Below are positions 1-7,416 of a stretch of DNA of 16,141 bases, one piece after another (position 1 is the stretch's first letter; each line of letters opens with the position of its first letter). The position numbers and the translations under genes are program-made. Origin of the DNA: CAYJXK01 sp964374115 (lineage in GTDB: Bacteria > Patescibacteriota > Patescibacteriia > Magasanikbacterales > UBA922). Below the pieces are notes generated by a model. That model did not search any database. It was not told the DNA's origin and was given only the letters and a program-made list of their open reading frames with translations. The stretch is from the NCBI GenBank assembly GCA_964374115.1, contig CAYJXK010000020.1:1-16141 (forward strand). Direction: 5' to 3'.

Positions 1-13
1 CGCGCTTCGCGCG
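1..13. other. GC-rich hairpin downstream of the tRNA
   Basis: CGCGC, a three-base loop TTC, then GCGCG form a perfect 5-bp stem at the window edge. It lies about 38 bases past the 3' end of the minus-strand tRNA gene, so it could be the stem of its terminator. The bases that would hold a U-run lie outside the window, so this cannot be decided here. Confidence 0.3.
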
Positions 14-50
14 GCTGAATCAATCGGCAAAATTCCTGAAAGTTTAATAC

Positions 51-134
51 TGGTGCGCGGGAGAGGACTCGAACCTCCACGCCTTGCGGCACTGGCACCT
101 CAAGCCAGCGTGTATACCGTTTCACCACCCGCGC
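51..134 (-). tRNA. tRNA-Leu, anticodon GAG
   Basis: Read on the minus strand, this folds as a class II tRNA. The acceptor stem GCGCGGG pairs with CCCGCGC, followed by discriminator A and an encoded CCA at 51-53. The anticodon stem CTGGC/GCCAG encloses the loop TTGAGGT, giving anticodon GAG, which reads leucine codons CUC and CUU. A GC-rich variable arm (TGCC, GCAA, GGC) fits the leucine class, and the T arm carries TTCGAGT. It is the last feature on the minus strand at this edge. No convincing promoter lies immediately upstream. Confidence 0.95.
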
Positions 135-193
135 GTTTATTGTTCTCTTGTATATTCATCTGCAGAGCAACTTCGACCTTCTTTCTTTTCCTT

Positions 194-213
194 AAAAGAC
201 ACAGTGCTGTCTT
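194..213 (-). terminator. Weak candidate terminator after the DAGK-like gene
   Basis: On the minus strand AAGACA, a six-base loop and TGTCTT form a 6-bp stem running straight into a short T4 run. It is about 80 bases beyond the stop of the lipid-kinase-like gene and 60 bases before the tRNA. The stem is AT-rich and the U-run short, so termination would be weak. Confidence 0.3.
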
Positions 214-221
214 AGCCGCGC

Positions 222-241
222 AGAGTTAATGGATGAACTCT
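222..241. other. Hairpin AGAGTT/AACTCT in the DAGK-tRNA spacer
   Basis: A perfect 6-bp inverted repeat with an 8-base loop. Read on the plus strand it is followed by a run of seven T at 250-256, but no plus-strand gene precedes it, so its role is unclear. Apart from this and the hairpin at 194-213, I see only pyrimidine-rich sequence in the 160-base spacer. Confidence 0.3.
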
Positions 242-251
242 AATGACTCTT

Positions 252-279
252 TTTTTATATTTCAAAAAACTCAAGTCAA
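252..279 (-). promoter_or_regulatory. Weak candidate promoter toward the tRNA
   Basis: On the minus strand TTGACT (279-274, one mismatch to the -35 consensus) is followed after 16 bases by TAAAAA (257-252, four of six matches to the -10). Transcription would start over 100 bases before the tRNA, which is long for a tRNA leader, so this is a weak call. Confidence 0.2.
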
Positions 280-294
280 TAGCGTATGCCAATA

Positions 295-1056
295 TCAAAA
301 CCGCCGCTCCTTCCCCACGATCATACAAATTCGCTTTTTTGCCAATCGAATCGTAATCTTGGTCTCTTTGGATTGTTTTCCATCTGCCTCGACCACAAAT
401 GGCTTTTTACCGCTCACCACCATTTCTTCAAACGGAAAAATACTGGGTTCTTCGTATTTTTCTCGCAGGATGCCTCGTCCAATATATGGACGAAGAAATG
501 CCTCGAGTTTCCCATCCTGCGGATGCACTAGCCTTTCCTTCCCATCTTTTTCTTTCCACGAGAATGGTTGAAGGTTGCAGACAACAAGCGCCATTTTACC
601 ATAGCGAGGCGTTACGGAAAATGCATCGTCATACGCGACAACAATGGGACTGGAGGGAATAGAAAGTTGGGAAACAAAATATCGGTTATTGAACCAACCA
701 ATATCGAGAAAGATGCGACGTCTGCGAGAAAGAATATCGCATGCTTCCACTCCGACTGGAATCCCGAGTACCCCTGCGATACTATTTTTTTCCCCGACAG
801 GAAGAAATCCAAATGTCGTCGGACATGTCGCTGCCCGAGACAAAACATGACCAAATGTTGTGTCGTTCCCCACGATCACGATAGTGGTCATTCCTCGCTT
901 TATCTCGTCTTCGATCACTTCTTTGGTATTGGTAAAGTACTGAAGCCGAATTATTTTACCGGCAATGCCAAAATCTGTCAATCGAGTCTCAATCGCTTTC
1001 ATTGTCCCGTCATGTTTTTTCTGACGAAGAATATTGTCATAGAGATAGATGTACAT
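295..1056 (-). CDS. Diacylglycerol/lipid-kinase-like protein with altered nucleotide motif
   Basis: A 253-residue protein of the diacylglycerol kinase catalytic (DAGK_cat/YegS-like) superfamily, whose classic members phosphorylate a lipid hydroxyl using ATP at the membrane. The opening MYIYLYD and the IE.RL.DFGIAGKI block (about 22-36) resemble the N-termini I recall for CPR members. The usual GGDGT signature reads GNDTT at 63-67, and the second glycine loop reads PVGEKNSIAGVLGIP (86-100) where canonical enzymes have a PxGTxND segment. The all-beta second domain is present to about residue 248, ending in the typical VEADGK strand. The ATG is preferred because MYIYLYD is conserved; no Shine-Dalgarno is visible, and a small hairpin sits one base upstream. 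It follows the bactofilin gene by 30 bases and is probably co-transcribed. With the altered motifs, kinase activity is uncertain. Confidence 0.75.
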   Translation of the reverse strand: MYIYLYDNILRQKKHDGTMKAIETRLTDFGIAGKIIRLQYFTNTKEVIEDEIKRGMTTIVIVGNDTTFGHVLSRAATCPTTFGFLPVGEKNSIAGVLGIPVGVEACDILSRRRRIFLDIGWFNNRYFVSQLSIPSSPIVVAYDDAFSVTPRYGKMALVVCNLQPFSWKEKDGKERLVHPQDGKLEAFLRPYIGRGILREKYEEPSIFPFEEMVVSGKKPFVVEADGKQSKETKITIRLAKKRICMIVGKERRF

Positions 1057-1057
1057 A

Positions 1058-1074
1058 TTCAGAGCAAGTCTGAA
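1058..1074 (-). other. Hairpin at the start codon of the DAGK-like gene
   Basis: On the minus strand TTCAGA, loop CTTGC and TCTGAA form a perfect 6-bp stem ending one base before the ATG at 1056. The 30-base gap has no Shine-Dalgarno, so a fold here could influence initiation or translational coupling to the bactofilin. It may also be chance. Confidence 0.3.
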
Positions 1075-1086
1075 CGGCGTATCATA

Positions 1087-1554
1087 TCATTCAGTTGGCG
1101 CTTCTTCCACATCTTCAAGCGTTCCTTGTTCCTTTTTTACTTTGGAAGCACGCCTCTCATGTTTGGGTACATCAATTTGAATACCAGCCATTGCCACCTT
1201 GCCTTGCAAAAGCGCGCCCGCCTCGATTATGAGGATTTTGCATTGAATATCGCCCACAATGCGGGCGGACGTAGTCACCTCGAGCCGATCCCCGATCTTG
1301 ATATTTCCTCTCACTTCTCCTGAAACCCGCGCATCTGCCGCTTTGACATTTGCAACAACTTTGGCTCCCTCTTCAATGACAATTGATTTATTCGTTTTCA
1401 CGCTTCCTGATACAAACCCTTTGACAATAATATTCCCCTCAGAGACAAAATCCCCCTCTACATTCATAGAGGGACCGACCACAGTTTCGACCGTATCCTC
1501 CACGCCATGATGAGAAAAAACCGCCTCTACTGAGGATTTTTGAAACATACCCAT
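1087..1554 (-). CDS. Bactofilin (polymer-forming cytoskeletal protein)
   Basis: A 155-residue bactofilin (DUF583/CcmA family). These proteins self-assemble into filaments without nucleotide and position cell-wall, stalk or division machinery on the inner face of the membrane. The core, about residues 28-125, is a right-handed beta-helix visible as repeated short strands: VEGDF, IIVKGFVSGSV, SIVIEEGAKV, ARVSGEVRGNI, LEVTTSARIVGDI, LIIEAGALLQGKV. The flanks are polar and low in complexity, as is usual for the family. The N-terminal tail is about 27 residues, and the acidic C-terminal tail (EEQG..EDVEEAPTE type) is about 25. The start is ATG at 1554; an ATG two codons later would serve equally well, and neither has a clear Shine-Dalgarno. 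It is the first gene of a two-gene unit with the lipid-kinase-like gene. Confidence 0.9.
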   Translation of the reverse strand: MGMFQKSSVEAVFSHHGVEDTVETVVGPSMNVEGDFVSEGNIIVKGFVSGSVKTNKSIVIEEGAKVVANVKAADARVSGEVRGNIKIGDRLEVTTSARIVGDIQCKILIIEAGALLQGKVAMAGIQIDVPKHERRASKVKKEQGTLEDVEEAPTE

Positions 1555-1575
1555 AGGACAACAAAAATCAAAGGT

Positions 1576-1628
1576 AAAAACAGAGTATGCCCAGCATACA
1601 CCCCCATTACAAAAAAGAAAAGGGGGTG
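1576..1628 (-). terminator. Candidate terminator after the sensor kinase operon
   Basis: Three bases past the histidine kinase stop, the minus strand can form CACCCCC/GGGGGTG (1628-1622 with 1605-1599), followed by the tighter hairpin GTATGC-TGG-GCATAC (1599-1585) and then TCTGTTTTT. A 6-bp stem with a 3-base loop and a T5 run fits a modest intrinsic terminator. The two stems share base 1599, so they may be alternative folds. This separates the five-gene operon from the bactofilin. Confidence 0.45.
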
Positions 1629-1630
1629 GA

Positions 1631-3253
1631 TTATCTGTTCTTTTCTGGGATCAAAAACCCAAATTCACTCCCTTTCCCGATCCCATCGCTTGTTGCCCAG
1701 ACCCGGCCGCCATGTCCTTCAATAAATTTCCGACACACGTAGAGCCCGAGGCCGGTTCCGTTAACATTTGTTCCTTTGACATTTTCTCCCCGATAAAATT
1801 TTTGATAAAAATTGGCCTGGTCTTTCTTCCCAAAGCCGATGCCGCTATCGTGTACTTTCACGGAAACGCCGTCTTGTTCTTTTCCGAGCATGACTGTGAC
1901 AGACCCCTTCTCGGTGTACTTAATCGCGTTGTCGACAAAGTTGAATATAACATGCCGAATTTTCTCTTCATCCATGGATACTAGGAGTGTATCCACCGTC
2001 GGTGTCCACACGAGCATGAGTCCTTTCTTTTTGCCTCTATCGGTAAGCTCTTTGACGACTCCGTCTGTGAGCGCCTTCATATCCGACTGGGCAAAAGAAA
2101 ATTTGGTCCGGCCTTGTTCGATGCGGGTGATGTCTAAAAATTCATCGATGAGCGTAACCAATCGTTCGTTACTGACATCCATAACATGGAGCACTCTTTT
2201 CATCTCTTTCGCAGGTTTCCCATACGCGCCATCTTCAATAAGTTCAATATATCCTTTGATAATGGAGAGTGGAGTACGCAGTTGATGGGAAGCAATCGAG
2301 AGAAATTCCGTTTTTTGCCGATCAATCTCCTGCAGACGCAAATTGGCTTTTTCGAGCAAATGAGCGAGATGGGTGACGTCTTCGCGTTGTTTCACTTGAT
2401 TACGCACACTTTTTATAAGAAGAATGCCAAACAATAAGACACTGAAAAAAATCCCTATCTGGTAAAAAAAGGAAATAAGACTTTTAGCAGTAACTATTTG
2501 AAATAACAAAACTGAAGAAAGAATAAATGTTAATACCTCGGTTGAAACTACTTTCAGGTCTAGTAATTTGTGTTTAATAATTGCATATGAAGTAAAGGAA
2601 ATAAAAGGAAAAATAAAAATCGCGCCATATTGTACAAAATATGGATTGTTAAGAAACGCTGGGAAAATAAAGTTAAATATGATAATGAAACCTATCGTGA
2701 TAAGGAGACCAAGCAAGACTAAAAAGAATTGTCGTCTTTGGATATCCTTGGCCCTGATTGTTTTCTTAAACAGAAGATACAATCCTCCTCCATTGAAAAA
2801 CAGAACTGATACACCAAAAAAAGGAATAAGTGGACCGTTTATTATTTTGGATATTCTCCCAAAAGTATCTAGACTACCCACCTCGCTGAAAACAAATGGG
2901 GTCAGTGAGAGAATAGAAGCAGCAAAAGCAAGAGGAAATAGAAACCTGGTATACCATCGTGGAAATTCTATAGTCATCTTAGGCAGAACATAACAGAGGT
3001 GAAATATGGAAAAAGCGTGCCATACAGCAAAAAAAATAGCAATACGAAAAGACCATAGTATGTGTGTCGGATTTACCAATTGATACCCAAGATAATTAAA
3101 GAAGCTCCAAAGAATCGTAAAAATGCAGAGTAAAAGAAAAGCCAGATTCGTTTGGCTTTTACGGTCATTAAAAAATACGCCGAACCCTAAAATTCCTGTC
3201 GCGGCGATCACTAATCCGACAAAGAATATTCCCATGTCTCCAAGAAAAAACAT
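1631..3253 (-). CDS. Membrane sensor histidine kinase
   Basis: A 540-residue sensor kinase. The first ~285 residues are very hydrophobic with about eight or nine predicted membrane spans (6-28, 37-58, 66-89, 103-121, 140-162, 175-197, 205-225, 238-257, 262-283), resembling the multi-span 7TM-type sensor regions of histidine kinases. A short linker helix leads to HisKA with the phosphoacceptor His323 in SHQLRTPL. The HATPase domain has the N box (N438 to N442 in FNFVDNAIKYTEKG), G1 box DSGIG (469-473) and G2 box GTGLGL (499-504), so it should be catalytically competent. It starts 5 bases after the nitroreductase stop and is the last gene of the five-gene set, suggesting it senses or controls that pathway. 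No response regulator is in the window. The membrane half is strikingly AT-rich (about 25-32% GC in sampled lines) while the kinase half is about 45-52%, with a sharp switch near 2400. Confidence 0.93.
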   Translation of the reverse strand: MFFLGDMGIFFVGLVIAATGILGFGVFFNDRKSQTNLAFLLLCIFTILWSFFNYLGYQLVNPTHILWSFRIAIFFAVWHAFSIFHLCYVLPKMTIEFPRWYTRFLFPLAFAASILSLTPFVFSEVGSLDTFGRISKIINGPLIPFFGVSVLFFNGGGLYLLFKKTIRAKDIQRRQFFLVLLGLLITIGFIIIFNFIFPAFLNNPYFVQYGAIFIFPFISFTSYAIIKHKLLDLKVVSTEVLTFILSSVLLFQIVTAKSLISFFYQIGIFFSVLLFGILLIKSVRNQVKQREDVTHLAHLLEKANLRLQEIDRQKTEFLSIASHQLRTPLSIIKGYIELIEDGAYGKPAKEMKRVLHVMDVSNERLVTLIDEFLDITRIEQGRTKFSFAQSDMKALTDGVVKELTDRGKKKGLMLVWTPTVDTLLVSMDEEKIRHVIFNFVDNAIKYTEKGSVTVMLGKEQDGVSVKVHDSGIGFGKKDQANFYQKFYRGENVKGTNVNGTGLGLYVCRKFIEGHGGRVWATSDGIGKGSEFGFLIPEKNR

Positions 3254-5450
3254 AGTTGTTACATTTCTATTTCTGGTGGTAATCTAGAACATCGCGCACT
3301 TGGTTCTGGTGCTTTACCAATTCTAAAAATAAACGCAAGAATCTTGTCTTCGCCAACTTCAAAATCAGTCTTCAGTTGTGCTTCTGCCTTTTGTATCAAA
3401 GACATATGCCTTCCAGAAAAAATGCCATTCTCCCATTTCAATCTCTGTCCTAGGTATGCAATAGCAGTAATTGGTTGGAAACTCAAATGAATCGCCGTAC
3501 ACGTCAGCCATATTCTTTCTACAAGCCTCCCAACGTTTACAAAACTACTTGTTCTATCCTGAGTGCAAATGACTCCGATAGCAGCACTGGAATTATAAAG
3601 GGAAAAATTTTCTTTAGCAATTTTTTCTGGCAAAGAGATAAGATTAAAAAAAGAAGCAAAAAGAGAATATCTGAATAATTTAAATATAGTTTGCTTGGCA
3701 ATATTTAATTCCATTGTTTTAATGTATAGACCATGTTTTTTTTGTTTTTCCTCATGCTCTGTCCAACAAATGTTCTCAAAAAGAGATTTGCGCAGTAGAT
3801 TATTTTGTAAGAGAACCAGCTCATTTATACTCACAGCACGAGCAACATTTTTTTTGTGAATGGGGTCATCAATCAACTTAATCTCTAGATCCTCATTTAC
3901 TGCATCAATCTCGTTAAGTGAAAATAAAATTTTATTTTTTTGGTCGCTCGTAAGTAAAATATCTTCGTATTTCTTTCTATTGGTGGCCCTCTTTGTTATG
4001 GAAAAAAATAAAGGATCTAATTTCTGAATATGAGATTCTACCAGGGTGATGATGGCGACTACGTTACTACTGTTTCCGTGTATAGGGATATATTCAACAA
4101 AACTGCGAAAACCGAAGTGAGAAGATGCTATCACTATATTCTCTATCAATGCTCCGATTGCTATGAGAGTACCCCTCCCACGAAAATTATAAATCGGATT
4201 GTCTTTCTTTGGACATTGAATAATAAATATTTTATTATCTTTAATTCGAAATTTCCAGGGTTGTGAATTATCACCTGAAGGAGCTAAAATTCCATAATGA
4301 ATAATCTGAAGTATTTTTTCTCGCATACGAGAGCAAGTTATTCCAAAATATATTTATATTTAGCCTTGAGGTCGGATAATGTGACATCACCAATGGGGTA
4401 CAATATACATCTCGGCAATACTTTTTCCTTTAGGCTCATATAAAGTTTACCATACTCAAAATTAAAACGACATAAATAATGTACAATACTCTCAACTATT
4501 TCTTTTTCACCTGTGCCATCCATTGGTAACTTCATAGTAGATTCTAGATGGATTTCCAAAAATTGGTCTTGCTTATTGTTAAAAATCTTTTTCATTACAA
4601 ACTTTCCTGTAAATTTTTCTGTGAGACCTCCTTCTAACAAAATTCTTTTTATCTGTTCTGGATAAATATTGACCCCATACAATGTCACCGCATAATCACT
4701 TCTTCCTAAAACACTCAAAAGAGGTAGTTGCCATTGGCTCACCCCAATGGAATGATGTAACGCGTTATACCTACACACCGTGCCTCTGTCCTTGATATTA
4801 TACCTTACTAAAGGAATTCCTCCATCTGAAGTACAAACTAATTCCCCACTGAGAGATTCAAAATATTTACTCCACGGATGATATTGATAGATGGGAGGGG
4901 GATCAATAGCAGAACCGCCGAAGTGTTCGGCTAAAAGTTGATTTTCTTTCATTATATTTCTTAGTTGGATAGTAAAGGGGGTTTCATGAGCCATAAATCC
5001 CATGTCTGCCGAACCATAAATATTGAGAGCCACAGAAAACTCCGGGGACGATCTGGCCAATTGGAAAAAATTATCTCTCCATGCCTCAGAAAATGATTCA
5101 GCGGCAAAAATGAAGTGAAGATGAATCTGTTCCCATTGTATTCCCTGTTCAGTCCCTTCAGAGATAACGTCTTTAATAAATGGTGGGTAACCTATAAAAA
5201 CAATCTGCTCAAAAAGTGGCGCTAATTGTTTTACAGAATTAAGAATGTCTTCTTTGTTTAATCCAGGAGTAATGAGGCTCCCTTGCATATTTAAATGAAA
5301 GCACTCTTCGATTGCATATGACGTAATCATTCCGGCTATGTGGGAACCAAGGTGAAAACACACAATATATAGCGTGGTCTTTTCGTTGGTTTGAAAAAAT
5401 CGAAAAAATAAAGAATAGTGAAGTATTGCTATTTCTGAATGGTGTCTAGC
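2400..5450. other. AT-rich block with edges inside two genes
   Basis: Sampled 60-base lines here run about 25-35% GC, against about 45-52% in the neighbouring kinase domain, the lyase gene and the synthetase genes. The left edge is fairly sharp, inside the sensor kinase near 2400. The right edge is gradual, within the N-terminal third of the PaaK-like gene at about 5450-5600. The block covers the kinase sensor half, all of the nitroreductase and most of the ligase. Counts were made by eye on selected lines. Confidence 0.5.
3259..4326 (-). CDS. Nitroreductase-fold FMN oxidoreductase (Acg / Rv1355c C-terminal type)
   Basis: A 355-residue flavoprotein of the nitroreductase superfamily, in the long (~330-residue) Acg-like class rather than the ~200-residue class. 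The N-terminal LAPSGDNSQPWKF (14-26) is the FMN-binding signature of this group. KRATNRKKYED (112-122) matches its RxTxRRxF-like segment. RLVERIWLTCTAIHLSFQPITAIAYLG is the typical late helix, and the tail PEPSARCSRLPPE matches the group's C-terminal arginine motif. It would use FMN and a reduced nucleotide, or act as a flavin-dependent dehydrogenase on a bound substrate; which one cannot be told. The ATG at 4326 is 11 bases after the ligase stop, without a visible Shine-Dalgarno. Codon use is AT-rich. With the ThiF-like gene of the same operon it resembles the two halves of the mycobacterial Rv1355c/MoeY fusion; this is inference from motifs and lengths. Confidence 0.8.
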   Translation of the reverse strand: MREKILQIIHYGILAPSGDNSQPWKFRIKDNKIFIIQCPKKDNPIYNFRGRGTLIAIGALIENIVIASSHFGFRSFVEYIPIHGNSSNVVAIITLVESHIQKLDPLFFSITKRATNRKKYEDILLTSDQKNKILFSLNEIDAVNEDLEIKLIDDPIHKKNVARAVSINELVLLQNNLLRKSLFENICWTEHEEKQKKHGLYIKTMELNIAKQTIFKLFRYSLFASFFNLISLPEKIAKENFSLYNSSAAIGVICTQDRTSSFVNVGRLVERIWLTCTAIHLSFQPITAIAYLGQRLKWENGIFSGRHMSLIQKAEAQLKTDFEVGEDKILAFIFRIGKAPEPSARCSRLPPEIEM

Positions 5451-5786
5451 AAAACGAACCCAAAAAGAGGGCGCGCCTTTAGTCCCAGAACTCTGAGTGA
5501 TAACACTCCCGTTATATATGTTGCCTTCCCAACTCAGTTCGTTTATGGAATATAGTTTTAAATAGCTTTCTTTACAAAGAATCGGTACTGATTGTCCAAA
5601 ATCCCCTATCGTCCTCACCTTTTCATGATCTCGCACTCCATACTTCCACAAAAAATCTTTATATGCCGGAACAGAAACAGCGGCTCGATGGAATAAATCC
5701 AATGCCATGCGTTCCCCCTCCCGAATCCAATAGTCCTCATCTTTGGTTTCCAAAAGATGGAGGAGATGATCCGCGCTCTGATACAT
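4338..5786 (-). CDS. PaaK-like adenylate-forming ligase (phenylacetate-CoA ligase family)
   Basis: An adenylate-forming enzyme of the PaaK superfamily, which activates an aryl or alkyl carboxylic acid as acyl-AMP and usually transfers it to CoA or another thiol. Numbered from the ATG at 5786 (482 residues): P-loop QSSGTKG (98-104), IYGSADMGFMAHETP (256-270, the YGxxE/D region), RYNIKDRG (328-335, the catalytic Asp loop), hinge LGRSDY (360-365), then GVNIYPEQI and a small C-terminal domain with candidate lysines in the SDLKAKYKY segment near the end. The YGSAD..x..HETP form points to a divergent PaaK subfamily. The frame extends to a TTG at 5828, overlapping the lyase gene by 35 bases; ATG 5786 lies 7 bases past the lyase stop and is preferred, though neither start has a clear Shine-Dalgarno. 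As the gene after the lyase, it plausibly activates the lyase product. Its 3' two thirds are AT-rich. Confidence 0.85.
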   Translation of the reverse strand: MYQSADHLLHLLETKDEDYWIREGERMALDLFHRAAVSVPAYKDFLWKYGVRDHEKVRTIGDFGQSVPILCKESYLKLYSINELSWEGNIYNGSVITQSSGTKGAPSFWVRFARHHSEIAILHYSLFFRFFQTNEKTTLYIVCFHLGSHIAGMITSYAIEECFHLNMQGSLITPGLNKEDILNSVKQLAPLFEQIVFIGYPPFIKDVISEGTEQGIQWEQIHLHFIFAAESFSEAWRDNFFQLARSSPEFSVALNIYGSADMGFMAHETPFTIQLRNIMKENQLLAEHFGGSAIDPPPIYQYHPWSKYFESLSGELVCTSDGGIPLVRYNIKDRGTVCRYNALHHSIGVSQWQLPLLSVLGRSDYAVTLYGVNIYPEQIKRILLEGGLTEKFTGKFVMKKIFNNKQDQFLEIHLESTMKLPMDGTGEKEIVESIVHYLCRFNFEYGKLYMSLKEKVLPRCILYPIGDVTLSDLKAKYKYILE

Positions 5787-5793
5787 ACGCACA

Positions 5794-7407
5794 TTATTGT
5801 AATGATTCGCCCAATGCCCCTTCGGCAACTGCTACCACTTGCCCGCCGTGTACAAGCATTTTTACCTTTTCAATATCTGGCGTCATATACCGATCCTGAT
5901 CATATGCTCTCACAGAAGCCCGAACAAGATGATAGACAGCCTGTGAGGCCGCGCCCATTTTTTGTTTTCCTTTTTCTTCCACCGCCTCACAGGCAGCCAA
6001 CAATTCCACGGCGAGCACATATTCAATCCGCTCTTTGATCTCACGCGCTTTGCGGGCGGCCACCAATCCCATGCTCACCACATCCTGATTTTCTCCATTT
6101 GAAGGAATGGACTGAATGGAAGCCGGCGAACACAAAGTGCGACACTCGGCAACAAGAGATGTGGGGATATATTGAGCGCCTTCAAATCCACAGCGGAGGC
6201 CGGCTTTCCCTCTGGCCAAAAACGGAGATAGGCCGCCGCTTCTGTCCTTGTCGAGCATTTTGTTGAGCCGTCGTTCGGAAAGCACACCAATCTCAGTCAG
6301 AGAAATTGCCAAAACATCAAGGGGTAAAGCGACCGACTGTCCATGGAAATGCGCTCCTTGATTGACCATATCCATATCGACAAAAAAAAGCGGATTGTCG
6401 TTCGCTGAATTCATCTCTGTGGTGAGACGTTCTGTAATATACGTCAATGCATCTCGCACGGCTCCCAAAATTTGCGGTGTAGCCCGAATGGAATACACAT
6501 TTTGAACAGGAATACCTGTCTCTATCACATCGTCAACAATTTTCATTTTGTCGCGGAGTATCTCCTGCAACTCTTTGAGTCTGCCATTGTCCACAAACAA
6601 CTGACTCCCATGTGATAAACGACGGATATTGGCTGCGCTCTCAATTTGTCCTGGATGCGGTTTGAGCGTATGGACTTTTTCATGAAATGGTTCACCGGAA
6701 GCCCCTAGCATTTCCATTGCCAAAACTCCTATCACCTCGGCAGACCTCACCGCATTCCATGCGTCATAGACCTGTAATGACCCAACTCCCGCCATCATGG
6801 TCGTGCCATTGATAAGCGCCAATCCTTCTTTGGCTTGAAAGACGACAGGCGACAAACCAACTTTGTTCAAAACGTCGCGAGCTGGATGTACACCATCCTC
6901 AAATTCCACCTCCCCTTCTCCCATGAGCGCCAAGGCAATGTGGGCTGAGGGATTCAGATCACCGCTCGCTCCTACCGAACCCCATTGAGGCACGCGCGGG
7001 TGAATACCACGATTCAAAAATTCAGCAAGAAGATTTAAAATCTCATATCGAATGGCTGAATATCCTTTGGAGAGCGCATTCAGGCGTAACAGCATGGCCG
7101 CGCGTACTTCTTCTTGAGAAAAGAATGGCCCAACATTCGCTGCATGGCTACGAATCAAATTTTCTTGCAATTCGGTTTGATATCTGGGGGGAATTAAGGT
7201 GGAAACAAATGGACCAAAACCAGTGGTAACGCCATACACAATCTTTTCTTCTGCGATCCAACGCTCAAGCATGTGTCTGGATGCATCAATTTTTTGCTTT
7301 GCGTCTGGCGGAATAACGACGCGTCGGTTGTTCCGGGTCACCGCAACGACGTCCTGAATGGTCAATCCCTCCCCGCGTACTTCAAGTGGCGAATGTGTTT
7401 CTGCCAT
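5794..7407 (-). CDS. MIO-dependent aromatic amino acid ammonia-lyase / 2,3-aminomutase
   Basis: A 537-residue, full-length member of the HAL/PAL/TAL family. The Ala147-Ser148-Gly149 triad in GSVGASGDLNP cyclises autocatalytically to the MIO electrophile. The catalytic Tyr58 sits in VYGVTTGFG. Other active-site segments present are LINGT (Asn200), YSIRATPQ (Tyr305, Arg308), NSANDNPLFF (333-342) and NGENQDVVSMG (437-447). The last reads as in tyrosine ammonia-lyases and aminomutases such as SgcC4, not the QEDHVSM form of histidine ammonia-lyase. The selectivity pair after QENLIR is Ser87-His88, as I recall it for SgcC4 and HutH. The product would be ammonia plus an aryl-acrylate, or a beta-amino acid; sequence alone does not decide. 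No hut genes lie nearby. It follows the ThiF-like gene by 9 bases and overlaps or abuts the ligase gene, so all are probably one transcript. Confidence 0.92.
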   Translation of the reverse strand: MAETHSPLEVRGEGLTIQDVVAVTRNNRRVVIPPDAKQKIDASRHMLERWIAEEKIVYGVTTGFGPFVSTLIPPRYQTELQENLIRSHAANVGPFFSQEEVRAAMLLRLNALSKGYSAIRYEILNLLAEFLNRGIHPRVPQWGSVGASGDLNPSAHIALALMGEGEVEFEDGVHPARDVLNKVGLSPVVFQAKEGLALINGTTMMAGVGSLQVYDAWNAVRSAEVIGVLAMEMLGASGEPFHEKVHTLKPHPGQIESAANIRRLSHGSQLFVDNGRLKELQEILRDKMKIVDDVIETGIPVQNVYSIRATPQILGAVRDALTYITERLTTEMNSANDNPLFFVDMDMVNQGAHFHGQSVALPLDVLAISLTEIGVLSERRLNKMLDKDRSGGLSPFLARGKAGLRCGFEGAQYIPTSLVAECRTLCSPASIQSIPSNGENQDVVSMGLVAARKAREIKERIEYVLAVELLAACEAVEEKGKQKMGAASQAVYHLVRASVRAYDQDRYMTPDIEKVKMLVHGGQVVAVAEGALGESLQ

Positions 7408-7416
7408 ATTTTGATG

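Noticed and set aside
568..1323. 251-residue plus-strand frame over the DAGK-like and bactofilin genes
   Set aside because: It is antisense to two recognisable proteins and its translation has no family features.
5794..7407. Histidine ammonia-lyase (HutH) of histidine breakdown
   Set aside because: The C-terminal signature is NQDVVSMG rather than the HutH QEDHVSM form, and no hutU, hutI or hutG neighbour is present.
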